From Arachis hypogaea (Eukaryota; Streptophyta; Magnoliopsida; Fabales; Fabaceae), in NCBI RefSeq assembly GCF_003086295.3, contig NC_092054.1, forward strand, positions 59,807,546 through 59,871,545: a stretch of 64,000 nt of DNA, given 5' to 3'. A model generated the notes under the pieces. That model was given only the letters and a program-made list of their open reading frames with translations, made no database searches and was not told the DNA's origin. The position numbers were made by a program, and so were the translations under genes. Below are positions 1-9,881 of this stretch, piece by piece. Within the stretch, counting starts at the first letter, position 1; the number at the start of each line of letters is the position of its first letter.

Positions 1-58
1 NNNNNNNNNNNNNNNNNNNNNNNNNNNNNNNNNNNNNNNNNNNNNNNNNNNNNNNNNN
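1..58. other. Assembly gap (N run)
   Basis: 58 unknown bases. The first seven bases of the A1 5' LTR (TGATAAA, judged from its other copies) and its left target duplication fall in this gap, so A1's own target duplication cannot be checked. Confidence 0.99.
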
Positions 59-351
59 CCACTATTTTATGGTTTATATTGTGTTTAATTGTGTGGTTTT
101 GTCATGATCCTTGCCCACTTATTCATCAATTTAGCATGCATTTAGATTTCCTTCCTAAATTCAGTACATGTTTGAAAATTGCTTCCCAAAGACTTTAATT
201 ATTTACTTTTAATTCTCCTTTATTCCATTCGATGCCGTGATCTATGTGTCAAGTGTTTCAGGCCTTATAGGGCATGAATAGATGGAGATTGGAGAGGAAG
301 CTAGCAAAAATGGAAGGAACACAAGAATTTGAGGAGAAACCAGCGAGAAGT

Positions 352-528
352 GACGCGATCGCATGGCTCACGCGACCGCGCGAAGGAGCACAAATCGCAG
401 TGACGCGGCCGCATGGCTTGCGCAGCCGCGGATTGGAAAGCGCAAGCGACACGGTAGCGTGGACGACGCGAACGCGTGGAGAGGAAAAAGCGCAAGCGAC
501 GCGTCCGCATGGATGACGCGATCGCGTG
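352..528. repeat. GACGCG-NN-CGCGTG palindrome array in A1 5' LTR
   Basis: Eight related 14-bp modules, two hexamer half-sites around a 2-bp spacer, with centres near 358, 375, 408, 424, 454, 471, 504 and 521. Spacing alternates about 17 and 30-33 bp, so the array is four units of about 50 bp with two modules each. The best-preserved module is GACGCGAACGCGTGG. Variants are mostly CpG to CA/TG changes (GCATGG for GCGTGG). The same modules recur upstream of ORF2. Confidence 0.85.
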
Positions 529-1330
529 ACATGTGCGATCTGCATAATCTGCAGAATTCTACGGGGAATTTGGACCTTATTTCGGCCCAGTTTTCGGCCC
601 GGAACAGCAGACTAGAGTCAGAGAATATGCAGAAACAACAGACACATTCATTCAGTAGTTTTAGATCTAGTTTTTTCACTCTCTTAGGTTTTTCATTCTC
701 TCTAGTTTTTAGGATTTTAATTTTTAATTGATCTTAGCATTGGAACATTGAGAAGAGTTATTTCCTCATCAAGACTTCATCATTCTAGTTTGTTCTCTTA
801 ACTTGGTTTTATTCTTCCATGTTCTTTGTTATGTTCAATTTTGTCATTCAGATACTTTTATGATTAATTAATGCAAGGATTATTTCTCTTTAATTCAATT
901 TCAATTCCAATAATCATGTCTTCTCTTAATTCCCTTTTATGTGCCATGGATTCTTTATTTACAATGCGTGAGTAGTTTCATTACTTGATAGGGAGTTGAT
1001 TAAAGGAATTCTTGAGTTGGAAGGATTGAAGGAGAAATTTATAGTTGGGTTAAATGTTGGATTGCTATCCTGTCACCAACACCAATCCCTTTGAACTAAG
1101 TGGGTTGTAACTCGTGAATAGATCTAGCAATCCAACTTGTTTGACTTTTCCTTACCTAGTAAAGGATAACCAAACAGAGTAACCGTTAATTATAAATCAA
1201 TCTTAAAAATCACTCCATCAATGATAGAGATTCTAACTAATCAATTCCAGTCAAGGCTTTTATTTATATTATTTAAAATTCCTCATTTTAAATTCCAATT
1301 TACTTAGCTCAACTTCTTGAACATTTGATT

Positions 1331-1391
1331 AATAAAATAGCACACTTTTCTGCAACTCGTTGGGAGACGACCTGGGACTTAAAACTCCCAG
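1331..1391 (+). promoter_or_regulatory. LTR poly(A) signal and conserved hairpin
   Basis: AATAAA at 1331-1336 is followed within about 40 bases by CTGGGA (1372-1377) and TCCCAG (1386-1391), a perfect 6-bp inverted repeat with an 8-base loop, next to an ACGACC box. The same arrangement is in the other A-family LTRs (A2: 35999 and 36040-36058). It probably marks the R/U5 boundary; that role is inferred from position. Confidence 0.6.
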
Positions 1392-1524
1392 TAATTTTAA
1401 TTTAAACTCTCTGTGACATATTTCTAAATTGATAGGCAGATTTTCGGTGAGTTAAGAACTATACTCGCAACGTAACCATTTTAATAAATTTTTAATTCAC
1501 CAGCTTCTGCTTCCCATCAATTTT

Positions 1525-1542
1525 TGGCGCCGTTGCCGGGGA
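1525..1542 (+). promoter_or_regulatory. Primer-binding site, tRNA-Asp type
   Basis: TGGCGCCGTTGCCGGGGA is complementary to the last 18 bases, CCA included, of plant tRNA-Asp as I know it. It lies five bases (ATTTT) after the LTR end. This primer type is usual for Athila-like elements. Confidence 0.92.
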
Positions 1543-1634
1543 GTTGCAATAGAGTGCAAATTTTATTAATTAGAATTTATTTATTTGCATTTTATTTAAT
1601 TTTGCTACTATGAGCTGCATGTTCCTTCCGTCAA

Positions 1635-2889
1635 ATGACGCGTTCACTTCCTGATCCGCGCTTGCTAATATTCGATCCTGAAATTGAAAGGACAATTTCA
1701 CGAATAAGGCGAGAACAGCGTAGGTTAGCCCGCTCTGAGGGCGGATCTGAAAGTGAATTTGAGGAAGAAACCAGCCCCCGTTCTACTGATTCGGTTGTTT
1801 TACGCGCAGAAAACATGGCAGCTAGAAGAGTTACCATTCAAGAGGAAGGAGCCCTGATTTTACAATGCAACCGTTTCAAGCGCATCATCCAGCGGTAGCT
1901 ATAGATTTTGAAATAAAGACCGCACTGCTAAATTTGATGCCCAAGTTTCATGGCCTACCTGCTCAAGAGCCTATCAAGCACTTGAGAGATTTCCAGGCAG
2001 CCTGTTCTACTGTCAGGCGTGATGGCACTGATGAAACTTCAATCCTGCTGAAAGCTTTCCCGTTCTCTCTTGAAGGAAAAGCAAGAGAGTGGTACTACAC
2101 TCAACCTCTAGCAAATGTATCCAACTGGGATACACTCAGAAAGGAGTTTCTGGAGAAATTCTTTCCATCTGAAGTTACTGATAAACTGAGGAAGGATATC
2201 TCTACAATTGTTCAGGACGACAATGAGACTCTCTTTGAATACTGGGAGCGCTTCAATAATCTTCTGGAAGCATGCCCCCACCACATGATTGACAAGATCG
2301 TGCTACTCAGCTATATCACACAAGGTATGAGACCCCAAGATAAGACCACATTGAAAAGTGCCAGCAATGGGTCTATGAAGAAGTACAAGACCACTGATGA
2401 AGCTTGGCAATTGATTAGTGATTTAGCTGAATCTACTCGGAACCACAGACAGAAGCAAGGCCGTTCAAAAGCCGTTGCAGAAGTATCTTTTGGCATAGAG
2501 ATTGCTGCTCTAAATCGAAGCATCTGTGAGATGACCAACCTGCTGAAGCAAATGCAGTTGAGTCAACAAGCTCAGCAAACTCAACCGCAGCAAAACCAAC
2601 AACTAGTTCCACAAAGAATTTGCAGAATTGTGCTGATTACAGCCATTACACTGATGAATGCCCGCAGCTCCAACAAGAAGACAACATGGTGGCATCCACT
2701 CACAACTTCTATGACCGCCCCAACCAAGGGTACAATCAAAGTGGAAATAATAACCATGGATGGCAGGACAATTCAAACCAGAATTGGAGAGACAACAATA
2801 ATAGGGAGGTAGAGATAACCAGGGAAATCAGAGGTGGAATAATAACAATAACAGGCAGCAAAATCAACCTTACTGAGCACCTCACCTGA
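1635..2889 (+). pseudogene. A1 gag (capsid and zinc knuckle), frameshifted
   Basis: The protein starts MTRSLPDP at 1635, 92 bases after the primer site, as in A2. The Retrotrans_gag region lies around 1980-2330 (WYYTQ, followed by EFLEKFFP), and a Q-rich linker follows. One-base deletions relative to A2 occur near 1853 and 2630, and another shift near 2810. A CX2CX4HX4C zinc knuckle can be recognised only across the 2630 shift, where its first cysteines are disturbed. A TGA near 2875 replaces an expected Arg codon. It would package element RNA into virus-like particles; this copy cannot make intact Gag. Confidence 0.85.
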
Positions 2890-2999
2890 GGCAAAACCAA
2901 GGACCACCGAACAATCAGCAGCAAACCTCTCAGTTTATTCATTCTTCTGTATCTTCTAATGAAGATTTATTACAAGCTTTTGAGAAAAGACAACTGGCC

Positions 3000-4360
3000 A
3001 TGGAAAATACCATCGTGAACAATATTAACGCCAGTCTGAATGGTTTCACCTCTACTCTACAAGCTTTATTGACACAACTTGGTTCAGCACAAAATTCTAG
3101 TAACCAACCTTCAAGCACCACTGGAATCCCCTCTCAACCATTACCCAATCCGAAAGGAGGCATTAATGCCATCACCCTGAGGTCCGGAACCACACTGCAG
3201 GAGAGGAATCAGGAGGAACCAAGCTCACCAAAATACGCCTCAGCTGAAGAGGTGGTAGAAATCGAAGATGTTGAAGAGGAAGAAGACATACAGGACATAG
3301 CTGAAGAAGAGATAGCTCAACCACAGGAAGAAGCACAAAAAGGCGCAGGCACCACAGAAAACACTACTCCCATTCCATTTCCACAACTTGCAAAGAAGCC
3401 CAGGAAGCAGCTGGAACCTGATCCTAAAATGGTAGAAATATTCAAAAATGTTGAGGTAACTGTTCCCCTTTTCGATGTTATTCGGCAGGTACCTAAATAT
3501 GCAAAGTTTCTAAAAGACTTATGTATCCATAAAGACAAAATTAATGAATTAGAAACTATTCCTTTAGGTAGTTCTATATCTGCTTTAATAGGAGGATTAC
3601 CTGAAAAATGTAGTGATCCAGGTCCTTGCATAGTTAGTTGTACTATTGGTGGTATAGTAATTTATGATTGCATGTGTGATTTAGGAGCATGTGTCAGTAT
3701 AATGCCTTTGTCTATATATGATGTTTTAAGGCTCCCTCCCTTAAAAAGGTCGGCAGCTCGTTTTGTGTTAGCAGATAAAAGCATTATTACAGTGGCTGGA
3801 GTTGCTGAAGATGTTTTGGTGAACATTAAAGGGCTCACATTTCCCACTAATTTTATATCTTGGAGATGCCCCATAATGATTCAGATAAACCATCATCAAT
3901 CCTACTTGAAAGACCATTCCTGAAGACATCAAAATTCAAATTGGATGCTTTTTCAGGAACATACTCCTTTGAAATAGATGGCCGCATAGGGATCTTCAAT
4001 CTGAATGGAGTCATTGACAACCCCCCAGAAGATCGTTCTATCTTCCAGTGTGATGTCATAGACGAGAGTGTGGCTGAAGTTCAAAAAGAAGAGTTTGAAG
4101 AGAGGCACACTGGACAAGATCCAAGTGTGGGGACCCTCTTAACTGACAATGAGGACACTTCGCCATTTTTGCAAGCCCCAGATAATCCAGAGCCTACCCA
4201 TGATCAAAAGTCAGAATTGAAACCTCTCCTTCCACATCTCAAATATGCTTACCTTGAGGATGAGCAGAAGCTTCCGGTTATTAGTGCAAGAGAACTGACT
4301 TCTCAACAAGAAGAGCAGTTACTTGATGTGCTGAGAAAGCATAAGAAAGCAATTGGGTAG
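3000..4360 (+). pseudogene. A1 gag-pol linker and aspartic protease, broken
   Basis: A Glu-rich linker (about 3230-3350) leads into the protease, recognised by CDLGACVSIMPLSIYDVL near 3680, where DLGA is the active-site loop in place of the usual D(S/T)GA. A one-base deletion near 3853 shifts the frame. It ends in a TAG at 4358-4360 where A2 has a Trp codon (G to A change). In an intact element the protease would cut the Gag-Pol polyprotein. Confidence 0.85.
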
Positions 4361-5970
4361 AGTTTGGCAGACATAGTGGGAATCGACCCTCAAGTATGTG
4401 AGCATAGAATATTTTTAGAAGAGGGAGCAAGACCTGTCCGTCAACCCCAGAGAAGATTGAATCCCACCATCTTAGAAGTTGTCAAAAAGGAAATGACCAG
4501 ATTATTGGAAGCCGGTATCATATATCCCATTTCAGACAGTGAATGGGTAAGCCCAGTACAAGTGGTGCCCAAGAAGTCCGGAGTCACTACCGTGAAGAAT
4601 GAGCATGGAGAGCTCATAGCAACTAGAGTTCAGAATGCTTGGAGAGTCTGCATTGATTACAGGCGTCTCAACCAAGCTACCCGTAAGGATCACTACCCAC
4701 TTCCATTCATTGATCAAATGCTGGATCGCCTGTCAGGTAAATAACATTATTGCTTTCTAGATGGTTACACAGGTTATTTCCAAATTCATATAGCTCCTGA
4801 GGATCAGGAAAAGACTACTTTTACATATCCTTTTGGGACCTATGCTTATAAGAGAATGCCTTTTGGCTTGTGCAATGCACCAGCTACTTTCCAAAGGTGC
4901 ATGATGAGCCTTTTCTCTGATCTTATTGAGGACTGTATGGAAGTTTTTATGGACGATTTCAGCGTTTATGGTGATTCTTTTAACCTTTGCTTAGATGGAT
5001 TATCTAGAGTATTAGATAGATGTGTTGATACAAACCTTGTATTGAATTTCGAAAAATGCCACTTTATGGTAAAGCAAGGGATTGTATTAGGACATGTGGT
5101 ATCTAATAATGGCATTCTGTAGACCCAGCAAAGGTGAATGTTATTTCTAGTTTACCTTACCCCTCTTCTGTGAAGGAAGTCTGTTCGTTCCTTGGCCATG
5201 CAGGTTTCTACAGGAGATTTATTAAGGACTTTAGTAAGGTGGCACTTCCCTTATCCAGATTACTACAGAAGGACATTGAGTTCGAGTTCAGTGAAGATTG
5301 CAAACAAGCATTTGATAAGCTGAAGACTGCTCTAACTCAAGCCCCAATTGTGAGAGGACCCAACTGGAGCCAGCCGTTTGAAATCATGTGCGACGCTTCC
5401 AACCATGCGGTAGGAGCAGCGCTGGCTCAGCGTGAAGGTAAGGATCCTTTTGTTATTGCCTATGTGTCTAAGACTTTAGACACTGCCCAGTCCAATTATA
5501 CTACTACTGAGAAAAAGCTACTTGCTATTGTTTTTGCTCTGGATAAATTCCGAGCTTATTTACTTGGTACTAGAGTAGTAGTGTATTCGGACCATGCAGC
5601 TCTAAAGTATTTATTAGCTAAAAAGGAATCCAAACCAAGACTTATACGTTGGATACTGCTGTTACAAGAATTTGATTTAGAAATAAAGGATAGGAGTGGT
5701 AATCAAAATTTAGTAGCGGACCACTTGAGTCGCCTTGAACATATTAAGGATGATTCTACTCCTATAGATGATAATTTTCTTTTTGACAACCTGCAAGCAG
5801 TATCTGAGGTAGTCCCTTGGTACGCACCTGTTGCTAATTATTTAGTTAGCCGCACATTTCCTCCACATTTCTCTAAACATCAAAGAGACAAGCTGAAAAG
5901 CGAGTCTAAATATTATATATGGGATGACCCATATTTATGGAGATGTGGCGCTGACCAGATAATTAGATGA
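4361..5970 (+). pseudogene. A1 reverse transcriptase and RNase H, broken
   Basis: RT blocks include [13 protein letters not shown] near 4540, [23 protein letters not shown] near 4640-4720 and the catalytic FMDDFSVYG near 4950, a Ty3-type FxDD box. RNase H follows at about 5370-5710 ([26 protein letters not shown]). Breaks relative to A2: TAA at 4742-4744 for Ser, a one-base deletion near 5119, and TGA at 5968-5970 for Arg. The domain order before integrase is that of Ty3/Gypsy, not Copia. Confidence 0.9.
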
Positions 5971-7122
5971 TGTGTACCTCAATCAGAATTCCAGTCCATT
6001 TTAGAGGCATGTAACTCATCTGAGAGTGGAGGACACTTTGGCCCTCAAAGAACAGCTAGAAAGATCTTTGACTGCGGATTCTGGTGGCCTACTCTTTTTA
6101 GAGATGCTGCTGAGTTTTGTAATTCTTGTCACCCATGCCAGAAATTTGGTAACATATCCAAGAGGGATGAGATGCCTCAACAATATATGCTTTTCTGTGA
6201 AATTTTTTATGTCTGGGGTATTGACTTCATGGGTCCATTTCCAAATTCTAGTGGATATTTTTACATTTTGTTAGCTGTGGATTATGTTTCCAAATGGGTG
6301 GAAGCAATTCCTACCCGCACTGATGATGCTAACATTGTTGTTTCCTTTGTGAGAAACCATATTATATGCCGCTTTGGATCACCACGAGCGATCGTGAGTG
6401 ATCAAGGCACCCATTTTTGTAACAGGAGACTAACAGGATTGATGAAGAAGCATGGGATAATTCATAAAGTTGCAACAGCTTACCATCCCCAAACTAATGG
6501 GCAAGCCCAGGTGTCAAACAGAGAAATTAAACGTATCCAGCAGAAGATAGTAAAGCCTTATAGAAAAGACTGGAGTACCAGACTACAAGATGCACTGTGG
6601 GCATATAGAACAGCATACAAGACACCCATTAGGATGAGTCCCTTTCGCTTAGTTTACGGAAAAGCTTGCCATCTTCCAGTTGAAATCGAACATAGAGCCT
6701 TCTGGGCAGTTAAAGAGTGCAACATGGAAATTGAGAAAGCCGGAACTGAAAGAAAGTTGCAACTACAGGAACTGGAGGACCTTCGCCTAGAAGCTTATGA
6801 GAACTCCAGAATATACAAGGAAAAAATGAAAGCTGTGCATGATCAAAACATCAAGAAGAGAGAGTTCCAACCTGGAGATTTTGTTCTCCTTTACAAATCT
6901 CGACTGAGGCTCATGCCCGGTAAGTTGAGATCAAAATGGGAAGGTCCATACAGAATAGAGAAGGCTGAACCGTACGGAGTTTATCACCTAAGTCATCCTT
7001 CAAGTTCTGAACTTATTAAGGTTAATGGACACCGCCTAAAGCTATACAATGGTGAGAAGGTGCAGAAAAATAAGGAGCTTGAGATCTTCCACTTGGAAGA
7101 TCCCCACATAGCAGCAGATTGA
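5971..7122 (+). pseudogene. A1 integrase, catalytic Glu lost
   Basis: It continues in the RT-RNase H frame after the TGA at 5968. The HHCC zinc region (about 5980-6150) has lost its first His: CNSSESGGH, where A2 has CHSSESGGH. The core has the first catalytic Asp in GIDFMGPFP (6220), the second in VSDQGTHF (6395), and [12 protein letters not shown] near 6500. A2 has [12 protein letters not shown] there, so the DDE glutamate is Gln in A1. No stop occurs from 5971 to the TGA at 7120. The enzyme would be inactive even if expressed. Confidence 0.88.
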
Positions 7123-7312
7123 GCTAGTAGAGCGTCTAACTTACGGACGTAAAACCAAAGTGCTTGGTGGGAGACAACCCACCACGGTATGATCGTTCCT
7201 TTCTTCACTTTTAGTTTTTCTTCTTTAATAACTCTTCTCTTTATTAGTGCTTCCGTGCTCTTTCAATTACATGTCTTTATCTTTCCTAAAAAAAAATTAA
7301 AATTTCGCCGCG

Positions 7313-7835
7313 CGACGCGATTACACCAGCGACACGTCCGCGTGGCAGGAGGAGTAAAGAAAAATAAAAATGAACAGAAAGTTATGCAGGAGGAGCGCTG
7401 GAGTCGTGCCAATGGCACAAATTACTCCACGCGACCGCGTCGCTTGGACATCATGGCCTCCCACGCGACCGCGTGCCTCACGCGGCAGCGTTCCCTGCAT
7501 TTTCGACGTAAAAGGGTGCACAATGCTATATTGTGCGAGAGTGGTGCTGGATTGGTGCTGGAAGCACAATCCTTGTCACGCGACCGCGTTGCCGACGCGG
7601 CCGCGTCAATTATTTTCTGACGCACACTCACGCGATCGCATGACCCACGCGATTGCGTCACCCAATTTTGGCAATTGAAATGAATCGAACAGAGAATTGT
7701 GCTGGAGCGAGGCTGCACTCGCGCCAGTAGCGCAACATAGGTCACGCGACCGCGGGACAGACGCGATCGCGTCCCCTTCCCTGACACGTCCCCACGCGAA
7801 CGCGTGCCCCAGGCGGCCGCGTCGCATGCGCCGCA
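7313..7835. repeat. Palindrome array upstream of A1 ORF2
   Basis: More than a dozen CACGCGACCGCGTG-like modules, often as closely spaced pairs, in the stretch between the integrase stop and the ORF2 leader. The modules match those in the LTR (half-sites CACGCG or GACGCG around a 2-bp spacer). Short ORFs crossing this block on both strands are made of repeats, and I reject them as genes. The corresponding block in A2 is 41984-42450. Confidence 0.85.
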
Positions 7836-7859
7836 CAGCTAAACCCCGATTGCCAAATT

Positions 7860-8616
7860 ATCTTATCTTTCTTTCCTCCAAATCCTAATTTTTCTTTTCC
7901 CTCCTTCTTTCTTCTTTCCCCCTTCTCCTTTCTATCTCACTCTCTCTCTCTCTCCTCCATTAACAAGGTTTTACCTTCTTCTTCCTTCTTCTCTTTTCTA
8001 TCATTCTTATTATATTATGTATATATTATTATTTTCTTTTTCTTTTCTTTTTCTTTTCAAACTTTTATTTTCTTTATTCTTCTTTTCCCTTTTTACATGG
8101 TGTTAGAAATTTTTTGAGTCATTATCCCTCACTATATGCTTGTGACTTGTTACAATTTATTTGACAATTATTATTATTATTTTTTTGGGGATTGCTTGCA
8201 TGTTCAATTTCATACTTTTTACATCTTGTTTAACATGCATACTATGTGTTTGTGAAAAAGCCCATGTGGCATTATGCACTTCTCTATGTTCCTATACTAT
8301 TCAATGCTTGCTTTTCACAACTTTCCCCTATTATTTTATTAATTGAATTCAATTGTCAATACAAACGTGATGGTTTGTTACAAAGTAATGCTTGGCCTAT
8401 GCTACTCATGCCCTTTGCCAGCATGCCAATAAACACCTTGCATTCACTTGTCTTTTTATGCACTAGCTATTTCCCATTGATGGCTTTTCATATGTACTCG
8501 AGAGCATGTGTTAATGTCATCTACATTTTACTGTGCATCATTCACCCTCTTTTCCGTTTTCTTCCTTGCTGTATCTCTCTTTGCATTTAATTTTCTTTCT
8601 CTTCCCTTCTTTCAGG
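7860..8616 (+). promoter_or_regulatory. ORF2 leader: pyrimidine tract and probable leader intron
   Basis: A CT-rich stretch with a (TC)n run (7939-7954) is followed by AACAAG/GTTTTA, a possible but weak donor at 7968. A strong acceptor, TTCTTTCAG, ends at 8615, one base before the ORF2 ATG at 8617. A2 has the same layout (donor 42607, acceptor ending 43249, ATG 43251), giving introns of 648 and 643 bp. I infer expression of ORF2 from a spliced RNA. The true donor could also lie further upstream, for example in the genomic 5' leader. Confidence 0.5.
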
Positions 8617-9869
8617 ATGGCCACCAAGAAAGGAAAGGAGAAAGCAACTTCCAGACCACCAGCAAGAAGGGGAACTAAAAGAGCATTAGTGGCAGAGCCT
8701 TCTTCAACCGCAGTCAAGCCCTCAACAAAACGAGTCAAGAGGATAATAAAGGTTGACGAAAAGGAGAAAGCTTTTCCAGTAAGGGACGCTGCGCGATTTT
8801 CCAATCGCTACTGTGAGCATATGTTCCCCATCCTGGCAGAAAGGAACTATAACAATGAATACCTTTTTATCCTCCCGTCCAATATTGCCACCTTTGTTGA
8901 GCCGCAAATTGAGCGAAGACAACGGGGTTTCCTACGGAAACAGCCAAGGCAGGTCAATCTTTCTTGGGTAGTTGAGTTCTACTCCAACTTCTACATGCCG
9001 ACCCTGCAGTCTGTTTATGTCCGGCAAAAGCAAGTCCCCATCACAGAAGAAGCCATTCAGCAAGTTCTGAGTCTTCCCCTATTCCTGTAGGAATGGACGC
9101 TTTTCAAGAAGCCACCCTTCAGCGCCAGAGATACCAATTTGACTGGGACTCCGTTCTCGGAGTCATCGCTTTACCTGGCAGCCGTTGGATCTACGGATAC
9201 CACCGTTCCCGCCCTAAGGGAATCTTGGCTTCTGCACTTACCTTGGAGGCTCGCGTATGGGCACAGATCATGTCCCATTACGTCTTTCCGAGCGCTCATG
9301 AGTCCTCCTTCACTGCAGACATGGCTGTTCTACTATGGTGCATCCTTACAGACCAACCTCTGAATCTTTCAAGACACATCCGAAATGCTATGGAGCATGT
9401 ACAAATCGCGGGCAACCTACCTTTTCCCGCCTTGGTCTCAGATCTTGTCTCAGCAGCCGAAGTCTCCTACAGAGTTGGGGACACCAAAGCCATGGTTCCA
9501 CGGGATGATCAATATGTCCCTCACGAGAAATACCTCAGACTTTCAGCAGCCACTACAAGCCAGCCTACTGAGCCAGTTGAAGATATTCCTTCTTCAACAC
9601 TACAAGCATCTACAACCGAGAAATTGCTCCAGCAGATACTTGAAAAATTGGATCGGCATGAACTGAAAGCTAAGATGAGAGAGCACCGTAACGAGCGCCG
9701 ATTCAAACACCTCAAGGAGCTACTCAAGGGACGCTTCAAAGACTCAGACACCCCGGACTCCACTTCCTTTACTAGCACTGGGAGCCATGACGGTCCCGAA
9801 GATGGAGATACTGCTACCAGCCCACCCCTGTTTCTGACAGATGGCACCGAGGACGGTGCAAAGCCTTAA
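8617..9869 (+). pseudogene. A1 ORF2: accessory nuclear-type protein, one frameshift
   Basis: It starts MATKKGKEKA just after a splice acceptor. The first 50 residues are very basic (RRGTKRA, KRVKRIIK), looking like nuclear localisation signals. The central part matches what I know as a putative plant transposon protein domain found downstream of integrase in legume Gypsy elements. The C-terminus has a Glu/Lys/Arg-rich helix (LLQQILEKLDRHE) likely to form a coiled coil, then an acidic tail. No signal peptide or clear membrane segment is seen, so an envelope role is unlikely. A one-base deletion near 9075 gives a premature TAG at 9088-9090. The intact relative is A2 ORF2. Function unknown. Confidence 0.8.
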
Positions 9870-9881
9870 GTGTGGGGAGGT
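9868..9881 (+). promoter_or_regulatory. Second polypurine-tract copy at the ORF2 stop
   Basis: AAGTGTGGGGAGGT is identical over 14 bases to the tract directly before the 3' LTR (11313-11326). It overlaps the ORF2 stop TAA (9867-9869). It lies 1446 bp before the LTR and recurs at the same place in A2 (44503-44516). Confidence 0.7.

Larger units (their letters stand above)
59..1519 (+). repeat. A1 5' LTR (first 7 bases missing)
   Basis: Matches the split copy at 11327-11702 plus 21899-22995. It ends CCCATCA, five bases before the primer site; the intact copy begins TGATAAACC, giving a TGAT/ATCA terminal inverted repeat. It contains the palindrome array at 352-528, a poly(A) signal at 1331 and a conserved hairpin at 1372-1391. 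Short ORFs across 258-731 on both strands come from the GC-rich repeat array and are not genes. Confidence 0.92.

Noticed and set aside
352..528. CRISPR-like regular repeats with spacers
   Set aside because: Plant nuclear DNA, imperfect 50-bp units, no unique spacers and no cas genes; a minisatellite of dyads fits better.
258..731. Several overlapping reading frames of 69-122 codons on both strands
   Set aside because: They come from the CpG palindrome array in the LTR. Frames differ between LTR copies and no protein family is recognisable. The same goes for frames in 7320-7890, 34847-35297, 41929-42373 and 46128-46528.
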